Of a stretch of DNA of 64,000 nucleotides, positions 8,401 through 18,400 are shown piece by piece. Numbering within the stretch: position 1 is the stretch's first letter; each line of letters opens with the position of its first letter. A program made the translations under genes and the position numbers. A model generated the notes under the pieces. The model had not been told where the DNA came from, searched no databases, and saw only the letters and a list, made by a program, of their open reading frames with translations. The DNA is taken from NCBI GenBank assembly GCA_028873695.1, contig JAPPNU010000026.1, positions 1 through 64,000 on the forward strand, read 5' to 3'. The DNA is from Gemmatimonadota bacterium. GTDB lineage: Bacteria; Latescibacterota; UBA2968; GCA-2709665.

Positions 8401-11400
8401 TCAGTCTTCCCGCACAACCGTCTCGATGTGATCCGAACCGAGAAACACGATGTGTCCGGTTCTCGCGCCCGTGGCTTTCAGATATAACCCCACCTGTTCG
8501 CGGTAGATCCTGATTTGCCTTTCCCGGAGACGCGCGTCGCTCTTCCAGTCCACCACCACGTCGATGCGGCCGTCGTCATCGAATGTGACGGCGTCCGCAA
8601 TGCCCGCCGTGATGGCCATCTTCCGGCCTTCGAAATCGCTGCCATAGACCCGGTACTCCGGCACCAGCCGCGGTCGAAGGGCCGCGATCACAGGGCGTGC
8701 CAGGGTACGGATGACCATCTCCGCCATTCCTGCGCTCGATATACGGGACGAGGCATCCGCGGAGTCGTCGAGTTCCTGCTGATCGATAAGCTCCCTCGCG
8801 CGGGCCCGCACGCGGGCGTCGACGTCTTCCGTCTCGCCGGTCAGCACTTCCTCCATCAGCTTGTGAAGAATCAGGCCTCGTTTCAGCGCCGTACTGTCGG
8901 GGCCGCCGCCGGCTGGCTCGTCAATGGCTTCGATGGCCTCCTCTTCGCCCGCAAACACGGCCGGCGAATCCTCCTCGTTCACACGCACCGCGTCCTCGTG
9001 ACGGCTGGGGCGGCGCCACGTGATCTTGCGCATGTTGGCGGCGATGGCTGCCGCCTCCTCCAGCCATGTCGCGCGGTCCTGACAGTTGGCGCCGGGTTCA
9101 TCCTGAACCGCAAGCGCCTCTTTGTACCGCTCCGCGTCGAAGGCCGGAAGTGAATTCACGTCGACGTCGATCAGGCTCATCCAGTCCCCGTCAACGCGTT
9201 CGTTCTGCCTGGGCAGGAGCAGCAGGTCCCGCGCACGGGTCAGCGAAACGTACCAGAGACGCACCCGCTCCCGGTTGAGTTCTTCGATCTCCTCCAGCAT
9301 CGTCTCTTCGTATTCGGTGTCCGCATAACCCAGTACCTTGAAATGGACGGTGTCGTCCCGCCGGCGGTACAGATAGCCCTCCTGGTGTCTGAGGCCTGTT
9401 GTTGAATTGATCGGGATGACAACAGGCCACTCCAGGCCCTTGGCCGAGTGCATGGTGATGATGGAGACGGCATCCTCCGCCTCGTCGTGTCGGCCTTCCA
9501 CCTGGTCTTCCGCGTCGTCCCATCTCTGCCATAGCGCGCGTGCGAAGTCCTCGATGCCTCGCGCCGCGAACGGGCGTGCCATTTCCAGCAAGAGGTCGAC
9601 GTTCCCAAGGGCGCGCTGGGCGCTGCCGTGGTGGCGCGCCATCAGAATCGGACGGACCCCCAGCGCCTCCACCGCCTCCGCCATAATCTGGCAAGGTGTT
9701 GTGGCGCGGCGTTTTCGCCTCAGCTCTTGCAGGGTCCGGAGTGTCTGCCGCAGGACCGGGTTCGTGACCAGCGAAGGATCGGTCTTGACGTCCAGGCGGA
9801 CGGACCGGTCCGGATATACGGGCAACGCGTGAATCTCGTCGGCAATCTGCTCGTCCGAGAGTCCGACCAGCGGCCCCCGGATCAGTGCGCCGAACGCCAG
9901 CGTGTCGCGTGAGTCGGCGACCGTTCGGGCCACCGCGATGAGATCCTGCACCTCCTGCCGCTGGAAGAACCCCTTCCCCGCCTGCGTCGCGATGGGTATG
10001 CCGCGTTCCTCCAGGGCCCGCTCGTAGATCCAGAGGCTGGTGCCCGTTGGGGCGAGTAGCGCGACGTCGGAAGCCTTCGCGGGCCTCGTGTTCCCGTTGT
10101 CCGCGTCACAGACGGGATACGACCCGATCAGACGAGTTACGATTCCCGATACGATCTCGGCCTCTTCCTCGCGGACCCTTTCGACAATCAGTTTACCCCT
10201 GGAGCTTTTGTGTTCGTCGCCAAGTGGAATATCGAAGACCGCGACGCTCGCGCCGTCGCCCGCGTCGCGTGTTGACGTCAGCGGGGTGAATCCGGGTTGT
10301 CCCTGCTCTGCGCCCAGCAGGCCCTCGAAATTGCGATTCACGTAATCCAGTATTGGCGCCCGCGACCGGAAATTGGCAGTAATACTTAGAATGGACGCCG
10401 GGTCGCGCTGCGAAAGCGCGTCCCGAGCCGTGAGGTACGTCTGCACGTCCGCGCCGCGGAACCTGTAGATCGCCTGCTTGGGGTCTCCCACCAGGAAGAG
10501 CGCGCCCGGACGAATCACGCGTTCCTGCCACGGCTCCCCGGGATCCCCCTCGCCGGCCAGACGCCAGATGATTTCGGCCTGCAGCGGGTCGGTATCCTGG
10601 AACTCATCCACGAGGATGTGCGCGTATCGCCCGGACAGCGCCCTTCGAACCGGTTCGTGCTCCCTCAAAAGGTCCCTGGCCTGGTACAGCAGGTCGTCGA
10701 AATCGAGCAGCGCCGCATCGCGCTTGTATTCGTGGTAGAGCTTCCGGATCGTGCCGAATTCCTGGATGAATCGATGAACTGTCAGTCCCGCAAGGGTATA
10801 ACAGAATGCGCCGTAAGCCTCTTCGCACGTCTCGTATAGCGCCAGCCCGGCGGCGAATAGCATTTCACCCTCGGCGGCGCTCAAGCCGGCGCCTTTTGCT
10901 GCCTTTCTCCACTTTGTCTTTGCGCGCCACTGCTTGAAACCGCGCTCGTTCTTCCTGCAGGCCTCCGGCGGTCGGTGATGGAGCAGGTCCGCGAGGTGTT
11001 CCGCCGGAATCCGGTCGTCACCGGGTGCAGCCATCTCTTCCACCGTGTCCCTGAGATCATTGGCAACGGCGGCCGTGCCGGGTTCTTCAATCCCCGTGCC
11101 TTCATACCAGGCCGCGAATGCGCGCGCGGCGGCGACCCATTTCGTATAGGCTTCCTCATCGACGTCGGAAACCCCGGATTCGGCGGTGCGGTGTATTCTC
11201 AGAAAGTGGGCCGTGTCCCTGATCAGGCGCAGCGTTTCATCCGGCGATCTCTGCAGGAGAGCGGCGAAGAGATCCTCACCCTCGGCGCCGGGATGCTCGA
11301 TCTCAGGCAAACGTCCCAATCCGTCTTCGGCCGGGTCCCGCCCGAATCGCGCCGACAGCCATGCATCCACCAGGTCGTCAAAGGTAAGTTCGGCAACCGC

Positions 11401-11844
11401 CGGATCGATAATTGCAGCGCCGGGGTCCTGGCCGGACTCCACCGGATAGGGCGTGATCAGTTTCTGGCAGAAGCCGTGGATGGTGGTACACGTCAACTCG
11501 TCCAGCGTACCTGCGCCTACTTCGAGATTGGCGCGTTGCGTGTCGCTCAGACCTGTCGGCAGGGCCGGTCCAATCTCTGTGGGTGGTTTGCCGGATACGA
11601 GGGCCCTCACGATACGGTCGATTCGCTCCTGGAGTTCGGCGGCCGCCGCTTCGGTAAAGGTGATGGCGGCGATGTTTCTCGGAGCCGCCCCCCCGGCCAC
11701 GAGCAGCGCCGCCCTGCCTGCCATGAGCGCCGTCTTGCCGCTGCCGGCTCCGGCTTCGACAAGGAGGGAACGATCGTGACGGGTAAGCGCTTCGATGCGC
11801 GCGTCCAGGTCGGAAAGCGGCGCATGTTGACGATCGCACGCCAT
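8401..11844 (-). CDS. addA: AddA-like UvrD-family helicase/exonuclease subunit
   Basis: This 1147-residue protein has the superfamily 1A helicase motifs in order: Walker A AGAGSGKT (31-38), ITFTEAAAAELQERI, Walker B ILVDEFQDTDPLQ, FLVGDPKQAIYRFRGAD, and SAKGLEWPVVI in the C-terminal helicase half. A RecB-type PD-(D/E)XK nuclease domain closes the protein, with VVVDWKSD (catalytic D1099, K1101) and the downstream Q-x3-Y-type motif YREQVGLYL. AddAB resects double-strand breaks for RecA loading and degrades foreign linear DNA. It starts one base after the stop of addB, so the two are translationally coupled. Length is close to the usual 1200 residues. Confidence 0.9.
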   Translation of the reverse strand: MACDRQHAPLSDLDARIEALTRHDRSLLVEAGAGSGKTALMAGRAALLVAGGAAPRNIAAITFTEAAAAELQERIDRIVRALVSGKPPTEIGPALPTGLSDTQRANLEVGAGTLDELTCTTIHGFCQKLITPYPVESGQDPGAAIIDPAVAELTFDDLVDAWLSARFGRDPAEDGLGRLPEIEHPGAEGEDLFAALLQRSPDETLRLIRDTAHFLRIHRTAESGVSDVDEEAYTKWVAAARAFAAWYEGTGIEEPGTAAVANDLRDTVEEMAAPGDDRIPAEHLADLLHHRPPEACRKNERGFKQWRAKTKWRKAAKGAGLSAAEGEMLFAAGLALYETCEEAYGAFCYTLAGLTVHRFIQEFGTIRKLYHEYKRDAALLDFDDLLYQARDLLREHEPVRRALSGRYAHILVDEFQDTDPLQAEIIWRLAGEGDPGEPWQERVIRPGALFLVGDPKQAIYRFRGADVQTYLTARDALSQRDPASILSITANFRSRAPILDYVNRNFEGLLGAEQGQPGFTPLTSTRDAGDGASVAVFDIPLGDEHKSSRGKLIVERVREEEAEIVSGIVTRLIGSYPVCDADNGNTRPAKASDVALLAPTGTSLWIYERALEERGIPIATQAGKGFFQRQEVQDLIAVARTVADSRDTLAFGALIRGPLVGLSDEQIADEIHALPVYPDRSVRLDVKTDPSLVTNPVLRQTLRTLQELRRKRRATTPCQIMAEAVEALGVRPILMARHHGSAQRALGNVDLLLEMARPFAARGIEDFARALWQRWDDAEDQVEGRHDEAEDAVSIITMHSAKGLEWPVVIPINSTTGLRHQEGYLYRRRDDTVHFKVLGYADTEYEETMLEEIEELNRERVRLWYVSLTRARDLLLLPRQNERVDGDWMSLIDVDVNSLPAFDAERYKEALAVQDEPGANCQDRATWLEEAAAIAANMRKITWRRPSRHEDAVRVNEEDSPAVFAGEEEAIEAIDEPAGGGPDSTALKRGLILHKLMEEVLTGETEDVDARVRARARELIDQQELDDSADASSRISSAGMAEMVIRTLARPVIAALRPRLVPEYRVYGSDFEGRKMAITAGIADAVTFDDDGRIDVVVDWKSDARLRERQIRIYREQVGLYLKATGARTGHIVFLGSDHIETVVRED

Positions 11845-11845
11845 C

Positions 11846-14548
11846 TCAGGGCTGCTCCCAGAGCTGAGACAGCGGCATCAGAGTCATTGCGGACAGGGGC
11901 CCCTTGGTCTTCAGGTACATTTCTTTCGATCTGCCGGGCAAAGCGAAGGACAGATCGTAATACCGATCGGCCGCCGCGGCGCCGCTCAGCGTCTTTCCGC
12001 CAACGAAAAGGTCCGTGGCCGCATTGAAGTAGCTCGCCAGTTCCGCGAGCGTTTCCCCGGTGTCGTCAAGCACCAGGGCGGGTTTGTCGCTGCGTGGATA
12101 GACCAGACGCGCTTCGACCTCGGGCCGCGCCGGGATGAGCGATCTTACCGCAAACGCGTAGAGGCATCGCTGCAATTCCGCGCCGCCGTTGATCCGAGGC
12201 GGCTTTCCTGGAAATTTCCCCGATTTGTAATCCGTAACGCGGGCGCGCCGCCGGTCTTCCGACAGATCGAGCCTGTCGATGAATCCGCCGATACGGATCC
12301 GTGTCCCGTCAATATAGACCGGCGTCGAGAGGTCCCACGGCAAGGTGGCGCTTCCACCGGATGCCCTCTTGCGTCCCGGGTAACCAAACTGAACTTCCGC
12401 CCAGGTTCTCTGCCCCGGCAGAGGCGCTTCGTCTCGCGTCAACGCGGATACGGCAAGTTCCCTGGCCTCTTCGCACTTCCGCCGCCAGATGACGGGCGGC
12501 GGGACGGGCCGTTCGGCCGTCCACCGGTCCGCGACGGCGTTTGCCGCCGACGTCACCGTGCGTTCGATCTCCTTGTGGGAAGCGCCGGCAATTCCGCACT
12601 GCCTGGATCCCTCCAGCCGATTTACGCTTTCTCCGAGAAACTCGTGCAGAAGGGACCCGAACGCGAGCGCGTCGAGCGTCAACGGCTCTTCCGTTTCTTC
12701 GGGCGCCTTCCAGCCGAAGCCGTAGGTCCACAGATATCCGAGCGGATCCCGAAGCAGTCTGGAGAGCGAAGTGGCGGATTGCGTGCGGTCGAGCGCGCGA
12801 AGAAGCATCGGATGTCCCTTGCTGATCAGACCGTCATGGGCTGTCAGCTCCCCGCTGCGCCAGTCACGCCATGTCCGGATGGCGGATCGGGCCAATGGAA
12901 GCGCGGCGAATTCGCGGCGTCTGGCCGCGAGCCGGTCGCTCTCGCTTGCGGCATGCCCGGGGACCCGGCCCTGGGCGAGGAATACGACTTCCCTGTCTTC
13001 GGGATAAAGTGGCGAGACGCCGTTCAGCCGGCCTTCGCTGTCCCTCCGCGCTCTCGAACAGACGACCTGCCGATCAGCCATCCTGCAGATCGTCTCGAAA
13101 TCCCGGCGGTCCGATTCATGAACGGGAAGGGGCTCCAGTTCCTCCTGCCGGACGACGTGGGTTGGAATCAGAGGGTCCTCTCCGGCGCGGCGCGGCCAGG
13201 AGCGGGAGGTAAGACCCACCAGCCGGCAGAAGGGCCGGGGAACCGCAGCGACGGACGATGCCGGCCCCCAGACGATGGCTGCGCCCGGTTCTTCTTCGTC
13301 CTGCACGCGAAGCCCGGCCAGGGTCACGTCCAGCGCGGCTGGCGGTCCCTCGACCAGGGCCCTCTTCCAGATTGCCAGCGCTTCTGAATCCGTCAGAAGC
13401 GCCGCACCGACGTCTTCCGCCCTGGCCAGGCCCAGGCGGAGTACCTCGATGATATGCCGCAGCAGCGGTCGATGGTCTCTTCCGTCGGAAAACGCCTCCG
13501 GCGAGAGCTTGTCCAGGAGTTCCTCCCATCGGTCCGCGTTAAGCAACGGGGCATCGTCAGGAAGGACTTCCCGCCAGTCTTCCGGCAAAGAGTGGAAACG
13601 CCCGGCGGAAGACCGAAGCAGGCCAACCAGGCGGACCATGCGGGAGCGCGACAACCCGCGCAGGAGTACTTCGGCGAGCGCCGCGGCAAGCTGTCCGTCC
13701 GCCGTCGCAAGCGCCGGTTTGCCGTGAATGAAGTGGACCGGCAGCTTCGCGGCTTCCACCATGGCCAGTACGTGATCGTCCCACGTCGCGGGGGATGCCG
13801 CTGTAATCGCGATGTGTTGCGCGGGGGTTCCATTCGTCAGATGTTGCCGCGCCCAGCGGAGGGCCTCCAGTATTTCGTGGCGGGGCGTGGCGCACGATAC
13901 CGCGCGGATTTCGGGATCCGCCGCCGCGGTCTCATGGACGTCGATGCCGGACCCTTTAAGCCAGCCGGGCGTCGGTCTCGCGCCGGCCACCCAGACCACC
14001 TCCGTTTCCATGCTCAGCCGCAGCAACAGGTCCCTCCACACCGGCGACAACTCGGCGCGTCCGTGGATCTCGATCCGGCCGAAGAGGACGGGAGCAACCG
14101 CCGCCCGGTTGAGTGCGCGCTCTGCCAGATCGGGGTGCGGGAGCTGATTCTTCGGCAACCTGGAACGGATCTCACGTTCGAGTATCGCCAGCGACCGGGT
14201 GCGGGGTTTCCTGCTGCCTGCCAGACCCAGGTCCGCCCGCCAGGCCTTTGACAGGGTGGCCGCGGCCGCCCGTTGAAAACCGGGCAGGTTCTTGATATTG
14301 TCGAGTTCGGCGAGCGAACCGGCCGCAACGGCATCCGCAACGCTCGCCTTGAGACTTTCGGTTCGGACCGATCGGAGGAACCCTCCCGCAAGACGCGCGG
14401 CGAGTTCCTCCATTGAGATGACCAGCAGTCCGTGATCGCCGTTTACGGCGGCTTGTGTCTGATGCCATCGCCGCGCATACCGGCCTTCCACCACCACCGT
14501 CCTGCGCAAGTGTATTCCTGGCCTGGTTTCAATTTCTGTTTCCGGCAT
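11846..14548 (-). CDS. addB: AddB-like nuclease subunit of a RecBCD/AddAB-type complex
   Basis: This 900-residue partner of AddA has a degenerate helicase-like N-terminal region; no intact Walker A is visible, unlike many AddB proteins. It has a C-terminal PD-(D/E)XK nuclease with IGGFIDRLDL, then VTDYKSGK (D773, K775) and ELQRCLYAFAV as the Q-motif. Canonical Firmicute AddB carries a 4Fe-4S cluster built from one Cys before and three Cys after the nuclease core. Here the last cysteine is C795, so that cluster cannot form. It is the first gene of a two-gene operon with addA (1-bp gap). The 245 bp upstream contain a palindromic dispersed repeat and no clear promoter. Confidence 0.8.
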   Translation of the reverse strand: MPETEIETRPGIHLRRTVVVEGRYARRWHQTQAAVNGDHGLLVISMEELAARLAGGFLRSVRTESLKASVADAVAAGSLAELDNIKNLPGFQRAAAATLSKAWRADLGLAGSRKPRTRSLAILEREIRSRLPKNQLPHPDLAERALNRAAVAPVLFGRIEIHGRAELSPVWRDLLLRLSMETEVVWVAGARPTPGWLKGSGIDVHETAAADPEIRAVSCATPRHEILEALRWARQHLTNGTPAQHIAITAASPATWDDHVLAMVEAAKLPVHFIHGKPALATADGQLAAALAEVLLRGLSRSRMVRLVGLLRSSAGRFHSLPEDWREVLPDDAPLLNADRWEELLDKLSPEAFSDGRDHRPLLRHIIEVLRLGLARAEDVGAALLTDSEALAIWKRALVEGPPAALDVTLAGLRVQDEEEPGAAIVWGPASSVAAVPRPFCRLVGLTSRSWPRRAGEDPLIPTHVVRQEELEPLPVHESDRRDFETICRMADRQVVCSRARRDSEGRLNGVSPLYPEDREVVFLAQGRVPGHAASESDRLAARRREFAALPLARSAIRTWRDWRSGELTAHDGLISKGHPMLLRALDRTQSATSLSRLLRDPLGYLWTYGFGWKAPEETEEPLTLDALAFGSLLHEFLGESVNRLEGSRQCGIAGASHKEIERTVTSAANAVADRWTAERPVPPPVIWRRKCEEARELAVSALTRDEAPLPGQRTWAEVQFGYPGRKRASGGSATLPWDLSTPVYIDGTRIRIGGFIDRLDLSEDRRRARVTDYKSGKFPGKPPRINGGAELQRCLYAFAVRSLIPARPEVEARLVYPRSDKPALVLDDTGETLAELASYFNAATDLFVGGKTLSGAAAADRYYDLSFALPGRSKEMYLKTKGPLSAMTLMPLSQLWEQP

Positions 14549-14696
14549 AGACGCTCCATCGCCACCATGTCCCGAATGCGCTTTCAGTCCTCAGAAAATA
14601 CCCCGCAGTGAGGGTGGGAGGGACATTCCCGTTTGCGCATGTCGCTGTCGCTCGCTTGTATCCACTGTCATCCGATGGAAGCCGATTTCAGGATGG

Positions 14697-14716
14697 GGCA
14701 GACATTCCTGTCTGCC
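14697..14716. repeat. Dispersed palindrome GGCAGACA-TTCC-TGTCTGCC (copy 1)
   Basis: A perfect 8-bp stem with a 4-nt loop lies in the 245-bp spacer between the GT39-like gene and addB. The same element recurs at 27518-27539. No other feature is seen in this spacer. Confidence 0.8.
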
Positions 14717-14793
14717 GGAAACTGAAGAAGCCGACAGGCTTATGGAATGTTCGTGCGGGTTTTCCATCGACGGCTATTGGCGACAGGCCCGCC

Positions 14794-17595
14794 TCAACGG
14801 AAATCGAAAGTCTCGCGATAGAGGACGATTTCCGTCAGATCCAGATCGCAGTCGCCGTCGTATTGTAGAACGACGCGAACGTCCCGGGCCCGATCCTGAA
14901 CGAAGTGCAAATCGAATGCCTCTTCTCCGACGAAAGGAATCGACAGCCACCAGGGCGGATGTAAAGCCTGCGCCATAGGACGCTCCGCTTGGTCGAGGCT
15001 AAACACGGCGGTCCCGATCGGATCGGGACGACGCTCAAAAAAACTGGCAAACGTGGAGCCCGAGAGTTTGAATTCCAACCTGTATCGTCCTTTGGGAAGG
15101 GCGTGCAATCTGTAACCGATGTCGTCGGGCTGGGCCTTGTTCGGATGCGGTATTCGTACGATCTCGGCGGATTTTCTTTCAGGCGGCCTGTACAGGGGAT
15201 TGAGTGTGGCGTGGATTCCGTCAAGGGCAAGTTCTCCGGTTCCGGCGTAAATGGTATGGATATAGTATAACCAGGGTCGGTCATTGGTAAAGGTGAAGGA
15301 TTGATCACCTTCCACTCTTCCTCCGATGAGCGGGTAATTTGATTTTGTGTTCCATCTGGATACGGCGGGCAGCGTGTATCTTCGGGAAAGCGTGAGGTAA
15401 CCCGATACCTGACCCTCCGGCGCATCCACCTGTAGACCACGAAAGGTCACCTTGTAATTGCCCCTGTCAAGCGCGCCCAATCGAGGTGTGCTCAACCGCG
15501 AATATCCTACCATACCCATGCGGGAATACCCCTCGCTGGCGCGAATCCCGCCATCGGATCCCGCGGCCCTTTCGCTGATCATATTGAACGGGACGTTGAA
15601 TTGGAGTGCCAATCGCTCGATTCCGTCTGAGAGGCGGGGCATATAATACGACCTGCAATTCTGAAGGCGCGAGGCCAGGACGTCGCTCTGACTCCACGCG
15701 AGCGGTGCGAATGCAGCGCAGGCGACCACGGCTGCGCGTATGCCGATGTTTCCGGGGTGGATGAACAGCGCTCCCGTCAGCACACCCCAGAAGGCAATAT
15801 CGAGCAGTGGCAGATCCTTCTGTTCGACGCCGAAAGAGTGAATTTGAAAGGGATAGAAATGATTGATGGAACGGCCGAGCAGGTTCTCGGCGTTGTATGC
15901 CGACTCAGGTAGAACAAGCGTATGCAGGACGCTTTCGATACTGATCACCAGGGCGAGTGTCATGATAAACCCGGTTGTCGCCCTGCGCAAAACGGGTGGT
16001 AGCCCCCATGCCATCCCTATCGCAAGAACCGGAAGCGCGGTCACCATATAGCGTCCGGCGAATTCATAACCATGAATCGACATGGTGTGAAGGCCGCAAA
16101 TGCCGGCGGTGGTTACGTATAGGGACGCGGCGATCAACAGGCGCCGGTCCCGCAATCTGGCAAGAGTCAGGAGTCCGAAGAAACCAACGAAGAAAACGGG
16201 TGACGTGGTCAGGACACCCCTGTCGACACGCAACCACTGACCGGCCAGTGAGAACTTCCAGTTGGCGATATCCATTGGGTTCTCTCCCCATACGCCGTCT
16301 CCGGGACGTAGCTGGCCCAGCCAGTCCCCGCCTAATGCGTAGTGGTAGGCAAGGAGTGCGTAGAGACCGCCGGCGACAACGAGGCCGATGGTTGACAGGG
16401 CCCACCATCGCCTGGGGTTTCTCCATGCCTGCAGCAGCACCAGAGCGCCGCAGAAGAGGCCCAACGGACCGAAGCGCGGATGCAGGAGCGGCAGGCAGCA
16501 AAGCAAAAGGGTCAGCAGACCCAGCAGCGGAATCTCCCAGCGTCCGAGCGATAGGTACCTGCCGCGGGGGATCTGCCAGTGAGCAAGTACGATCAGGGTG
16601 GCCAGCACGATGGCGATTGCAGGGATTTCCGGGTAGATCTGGTTTGAGTAAAGAAGATAGGGACCCGTTACGGAAATGACGACGGTGGCCAACAGCGCCG
16701 ACCAGCGTTCAGCGCCCAGCCGCACCAGAAAAATAAAGAGTAGCGGGATGCAGATACCTGCAAGCAATGCCACAAACAGCGCCACGGATAGCCGCGGGTT
16801 TTGCCACGCTTCCAGGCCAAGCCAGTACGCGGGCGCAAGGGCGACGGAAAGGCCGATCGGGTGTGCCGGGTAGACTCTGCCCTCGGGAGAAATCGGTGAT
16901 ACGTGGACGGCGAAATCTCTGACGTGGAATTCCTTGACCTGTTCGATACCCAGGTTGTTGGCCAGATCCATGTCCCCGTCGTGGAGCAGGCTCTGCGTCA
17001 CGCGCAGGTACTGGCCTTCATCGCCGTGGAGCATGGTGACCTGGCAGAAGTAGAGCGCGTAGAAGGTGTACATGGGCAGGCAGACGGCAAGCAGGGCGAC
17101 TGCGACGGTTGCGGTGCGGAGGGGTTTCCTGGCGCCGAGCGACGGCAGGTGCACGTACACGAGAAAGACCAGCGCAAGGGCCCAGAGCGCGTGGGGAGAC
17201 CAGAGCATGGTCAGGTAGGGAAAGATGCGGACGATCGAATCGAATAGGGCGAGGAGACGCACAGCCAGCAGCGCGCCTGCCAGCAATGTCGCCCGCTGGA
17301 GCCGCTCCTGCAGGTTGGTCCCGGCGCCGAAGAAGCGATGACGAATCCACGCCAGGACGAGGCCGGCGAGGCCGAAGAGCGCCGGCCCGGGGGGCGGCCA
17401 TCGCAGGTGGTAGGGCCCGGGCGAAACGGCCAGTCGCAACTCATCCATCGCCGCCGCGACAAGGGGATCGAAGCCGCTCAGCGCCAGCCACGCGCCGAAG
17501 AATCCGGCCGCGAGTCCAAGATCGACCGCGAATGGCCGGGTGGCTGGCGGCATGACGTGGCGCTGCAGGGTGGCTCTGACGGCGTCACCAACCAT
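14794..17595 (-). CDS. GT39/ArnT-like polytopic membrane glycosyltransferase
   Basis: This 933-residue protein has around twelve hydrophobic segments in residues 25-580 and a soluble C-terminal domain (about 640-933) that is probably extracytoplasmic and beta-rich. After an early transmembrane segment the loop contains LHGDEGQYLRV; the D-E pair is the acidic motif used by GT-C enzymes (PMT/ArnT, Dolichyl-P-Man mannosyltransferase family) to bind the metal or acceptor. A role in transferring sugars from a polyprenyl donor is therefore likely, substrate unknown. The start overlaps the phyH stop by 11 bp, so the two genes form an operon, with PhyH first. Confidence 0.7.
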   Translation of the reverse strand: MVGDAVRATLQRHVMPPATRPFAVDLGLAAGFFGAWLALSGFDPLVAAAMDELRLAVSPGPYHLRWPPPGPALFGLAGLVLAWIRHRFFGAGTNLQERLQRATLLAGALLAVRLLALFDSIVRIFPYLTMLWSPHALWALALVFLVYVHLPSLGARKPLRTATVAVALLAVCLPMYTFYALYFCQVTMLHGDEGQYLRVTQSLLHDGDMDLANNLGIEQVKEFHVRDFAVHVSPISPEGRVYPAHPIGLSVALAPAYWLGLEAWQNPRLSVALFVALLAGICIPLLFIFLVRLGAERWSALLATVVISVTGPYLLYSNQIYPEIPAIAIVLATLIVLAHWQIPRGRYLSLGRWEIPLLGLLTLLLCCLPLLHPRFGPLGLFCGALVLLQAWRNPRRWWALSTIGLVVAGGLYALLAYHYALGGDWLGQLRPGDGVWGENPMDIANWKFSLAGQWLRVDRGVLTTSPVFFVGFFGLLTLARLRDRRLLIAASLYVTTAGICGLHTMSIHGYEFAGRYMVTALPVLAIGMAWGLPPVLRRATTGFIMTLALVISIESVLHTLVLPESAYNAENLLGRSINHFYPFQIHSFGVEQKDLPLLDIAFWGVLTGALFIHPGNIGIRAAVVACAAFAPLAWSQSDVLASRLQNCRSYYMPRLSDGIERLALQFNVPFNMISERAAGSDGGIRASEGYSRMGMVGYSRLSTPRLGALDRGNYKVTFRGLQVDAPEGQVSGYLTLSRRYTLPAVSRWNTKSNYPLIGGRVEGDQSFTFTNDRPWLYYIHTIYAGTGELALDGIHATLNPLYRPPERKSAEIVRIPHPNKAQPDDIGYRLHALPKGRYRLEFKLSGSTFASFFERRPDPIGTAVFSLDQAERPMAQALHPPWWLSIPFVGEEAFDLHFVQDRARDVRVVLQYDGDCDLDLTEIVLYRETFDFR

Positions 17596-18313
17596 TCACG
17601 CTCTCTCCGCTGACAACCATCGGGCGCTCCCATACCGTCGACGTGTCCTGAACGGAGCCGTCGCGATAGGTGGAAATAAAGCTCCAGCGGTCCGCGCCCG
17701 TGGTGTTCGGAAAGGAACTGTGCAAGGTCTGATCGTGAAAGAAGACCGCATCTCCTCGCATGACCGCCAGCGTGGTCTCGGGAAGCCCGGCGATCTCTTC
17801 GTTTCCGATACGCCACCCGAACCCGTTTTGCGCCTTGACCTGTTTCACTTTGAACCGCTTGTGATGGCTGCCGGCGATCATTTTCAGGCAGCCGTTTTCG
17901 GGCGTGGCGTCGTCCAGGGCGATCCACACCGAAATCTTGTTCGCGCCCTTCCAGTAGTACCAGTCCTGGTGCCAGGGCGAACCGAAGCGCGTGAATTTGT
18001 TCTTGTAGACCGACTTCACGCTCAGAAACTCCACGTTCGGTCCGATGATCCGGTTCAGGACGGAAACCACACAATCATCCTTCATCCGTTCCCTGAAGTA
18101 CGGGTCCAGCACGTCGGCCATGAAAACGTGGACGCCCGCGGACGTCGGATCCTTGCTGATGTGGCCGCCCGCATCGAGGATGTCGATGATGCGCGCCTTC
18201 CATTCCAGCATCTCTTCCGCGGAATAAAGCCCCTTCGCGATGCAGAAGCCGTCGCGAAAAAACGCCTCGCCGGCGTCTGCCACGGAATCCGCAACAGGTT
18301 GCCTGGATAACAT
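17585..18313 (-). CDS. Phytanoyl-CoA dioxygenase (PhyH) family protein
   Basis: This 242-residue Fe(II)/2-oxoglutarate-dependent oxygenase has the double-stranded beta-helix fold. The iron ligands are recognisable: H-x-D in WHQDWYYW and a distal His in TLHSSFPNTT, with a downstream Arg (DRWSF) for 2-oxoglutarate binding. AENGCLKMIAGSHHKRF-type sequence is typical of the family. The start at 18313 has AGGAG 8 bases upstream; the frame is open to 18406 but lacks such a site. Family members hydroxylate lipids, small natural products or sugars. Its coupling to a GT39-like gene suggests a role in surface glycan or lipid tailoring; this is inference. Confidence 0.85.
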   Translation of the reverse strand: MLSRQPVADSVADAGEAFFRDGFCIAKGLYSAEEMLEWKARIIDILDAGGHISKDPTSAGVHVFMADVLDPYFRERMKDDCVVSVLNRIIGPNVEFLSVKSVYKNKFTRFGSPWHQDWYYWKGANKISVWIALDDATPENGCLKMIAGSHHKRFKVKQVKAQNGFGWRIGNEEIAGLPETTLAVMRGDAVFFHDQTLHSSFPNTTGADRWSFISTYRDGSVQDTSTVWERPMVVSGESVNGW

Positions 18314-18381
18314 AACGCGTCTCCTGACTATCGTTGCCATCTGCCGATACGCTTCCACCGCCATCGCATCTATGCCGGTGC

Positions 18382-18400
18382 CTGTCGCAAAATGCGACAG
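18382..18400. promoter_or_regulatory. Perfect palindrome CTGTCGCA-AAA-TGCGACAG upstream of phyH
   Basis: Two perfect 8-bp half-sites separated by 3 nt lie 69-87 bp upstream of the phyH start. Size and symmetry fit an operator for a dimeric repressor or activator. It has no T-run and so is not a terminator. The regulator is unknown. Confidence 0.45.

Noticed and set aside
8401..14548. AddAB pair as part of a multi-gene phage-defence island
   Set aside because: No restriction, CBASS, Gabija or similar genes flank it and the neighbours are glycan genes. General recombination repair is the simpler reading.
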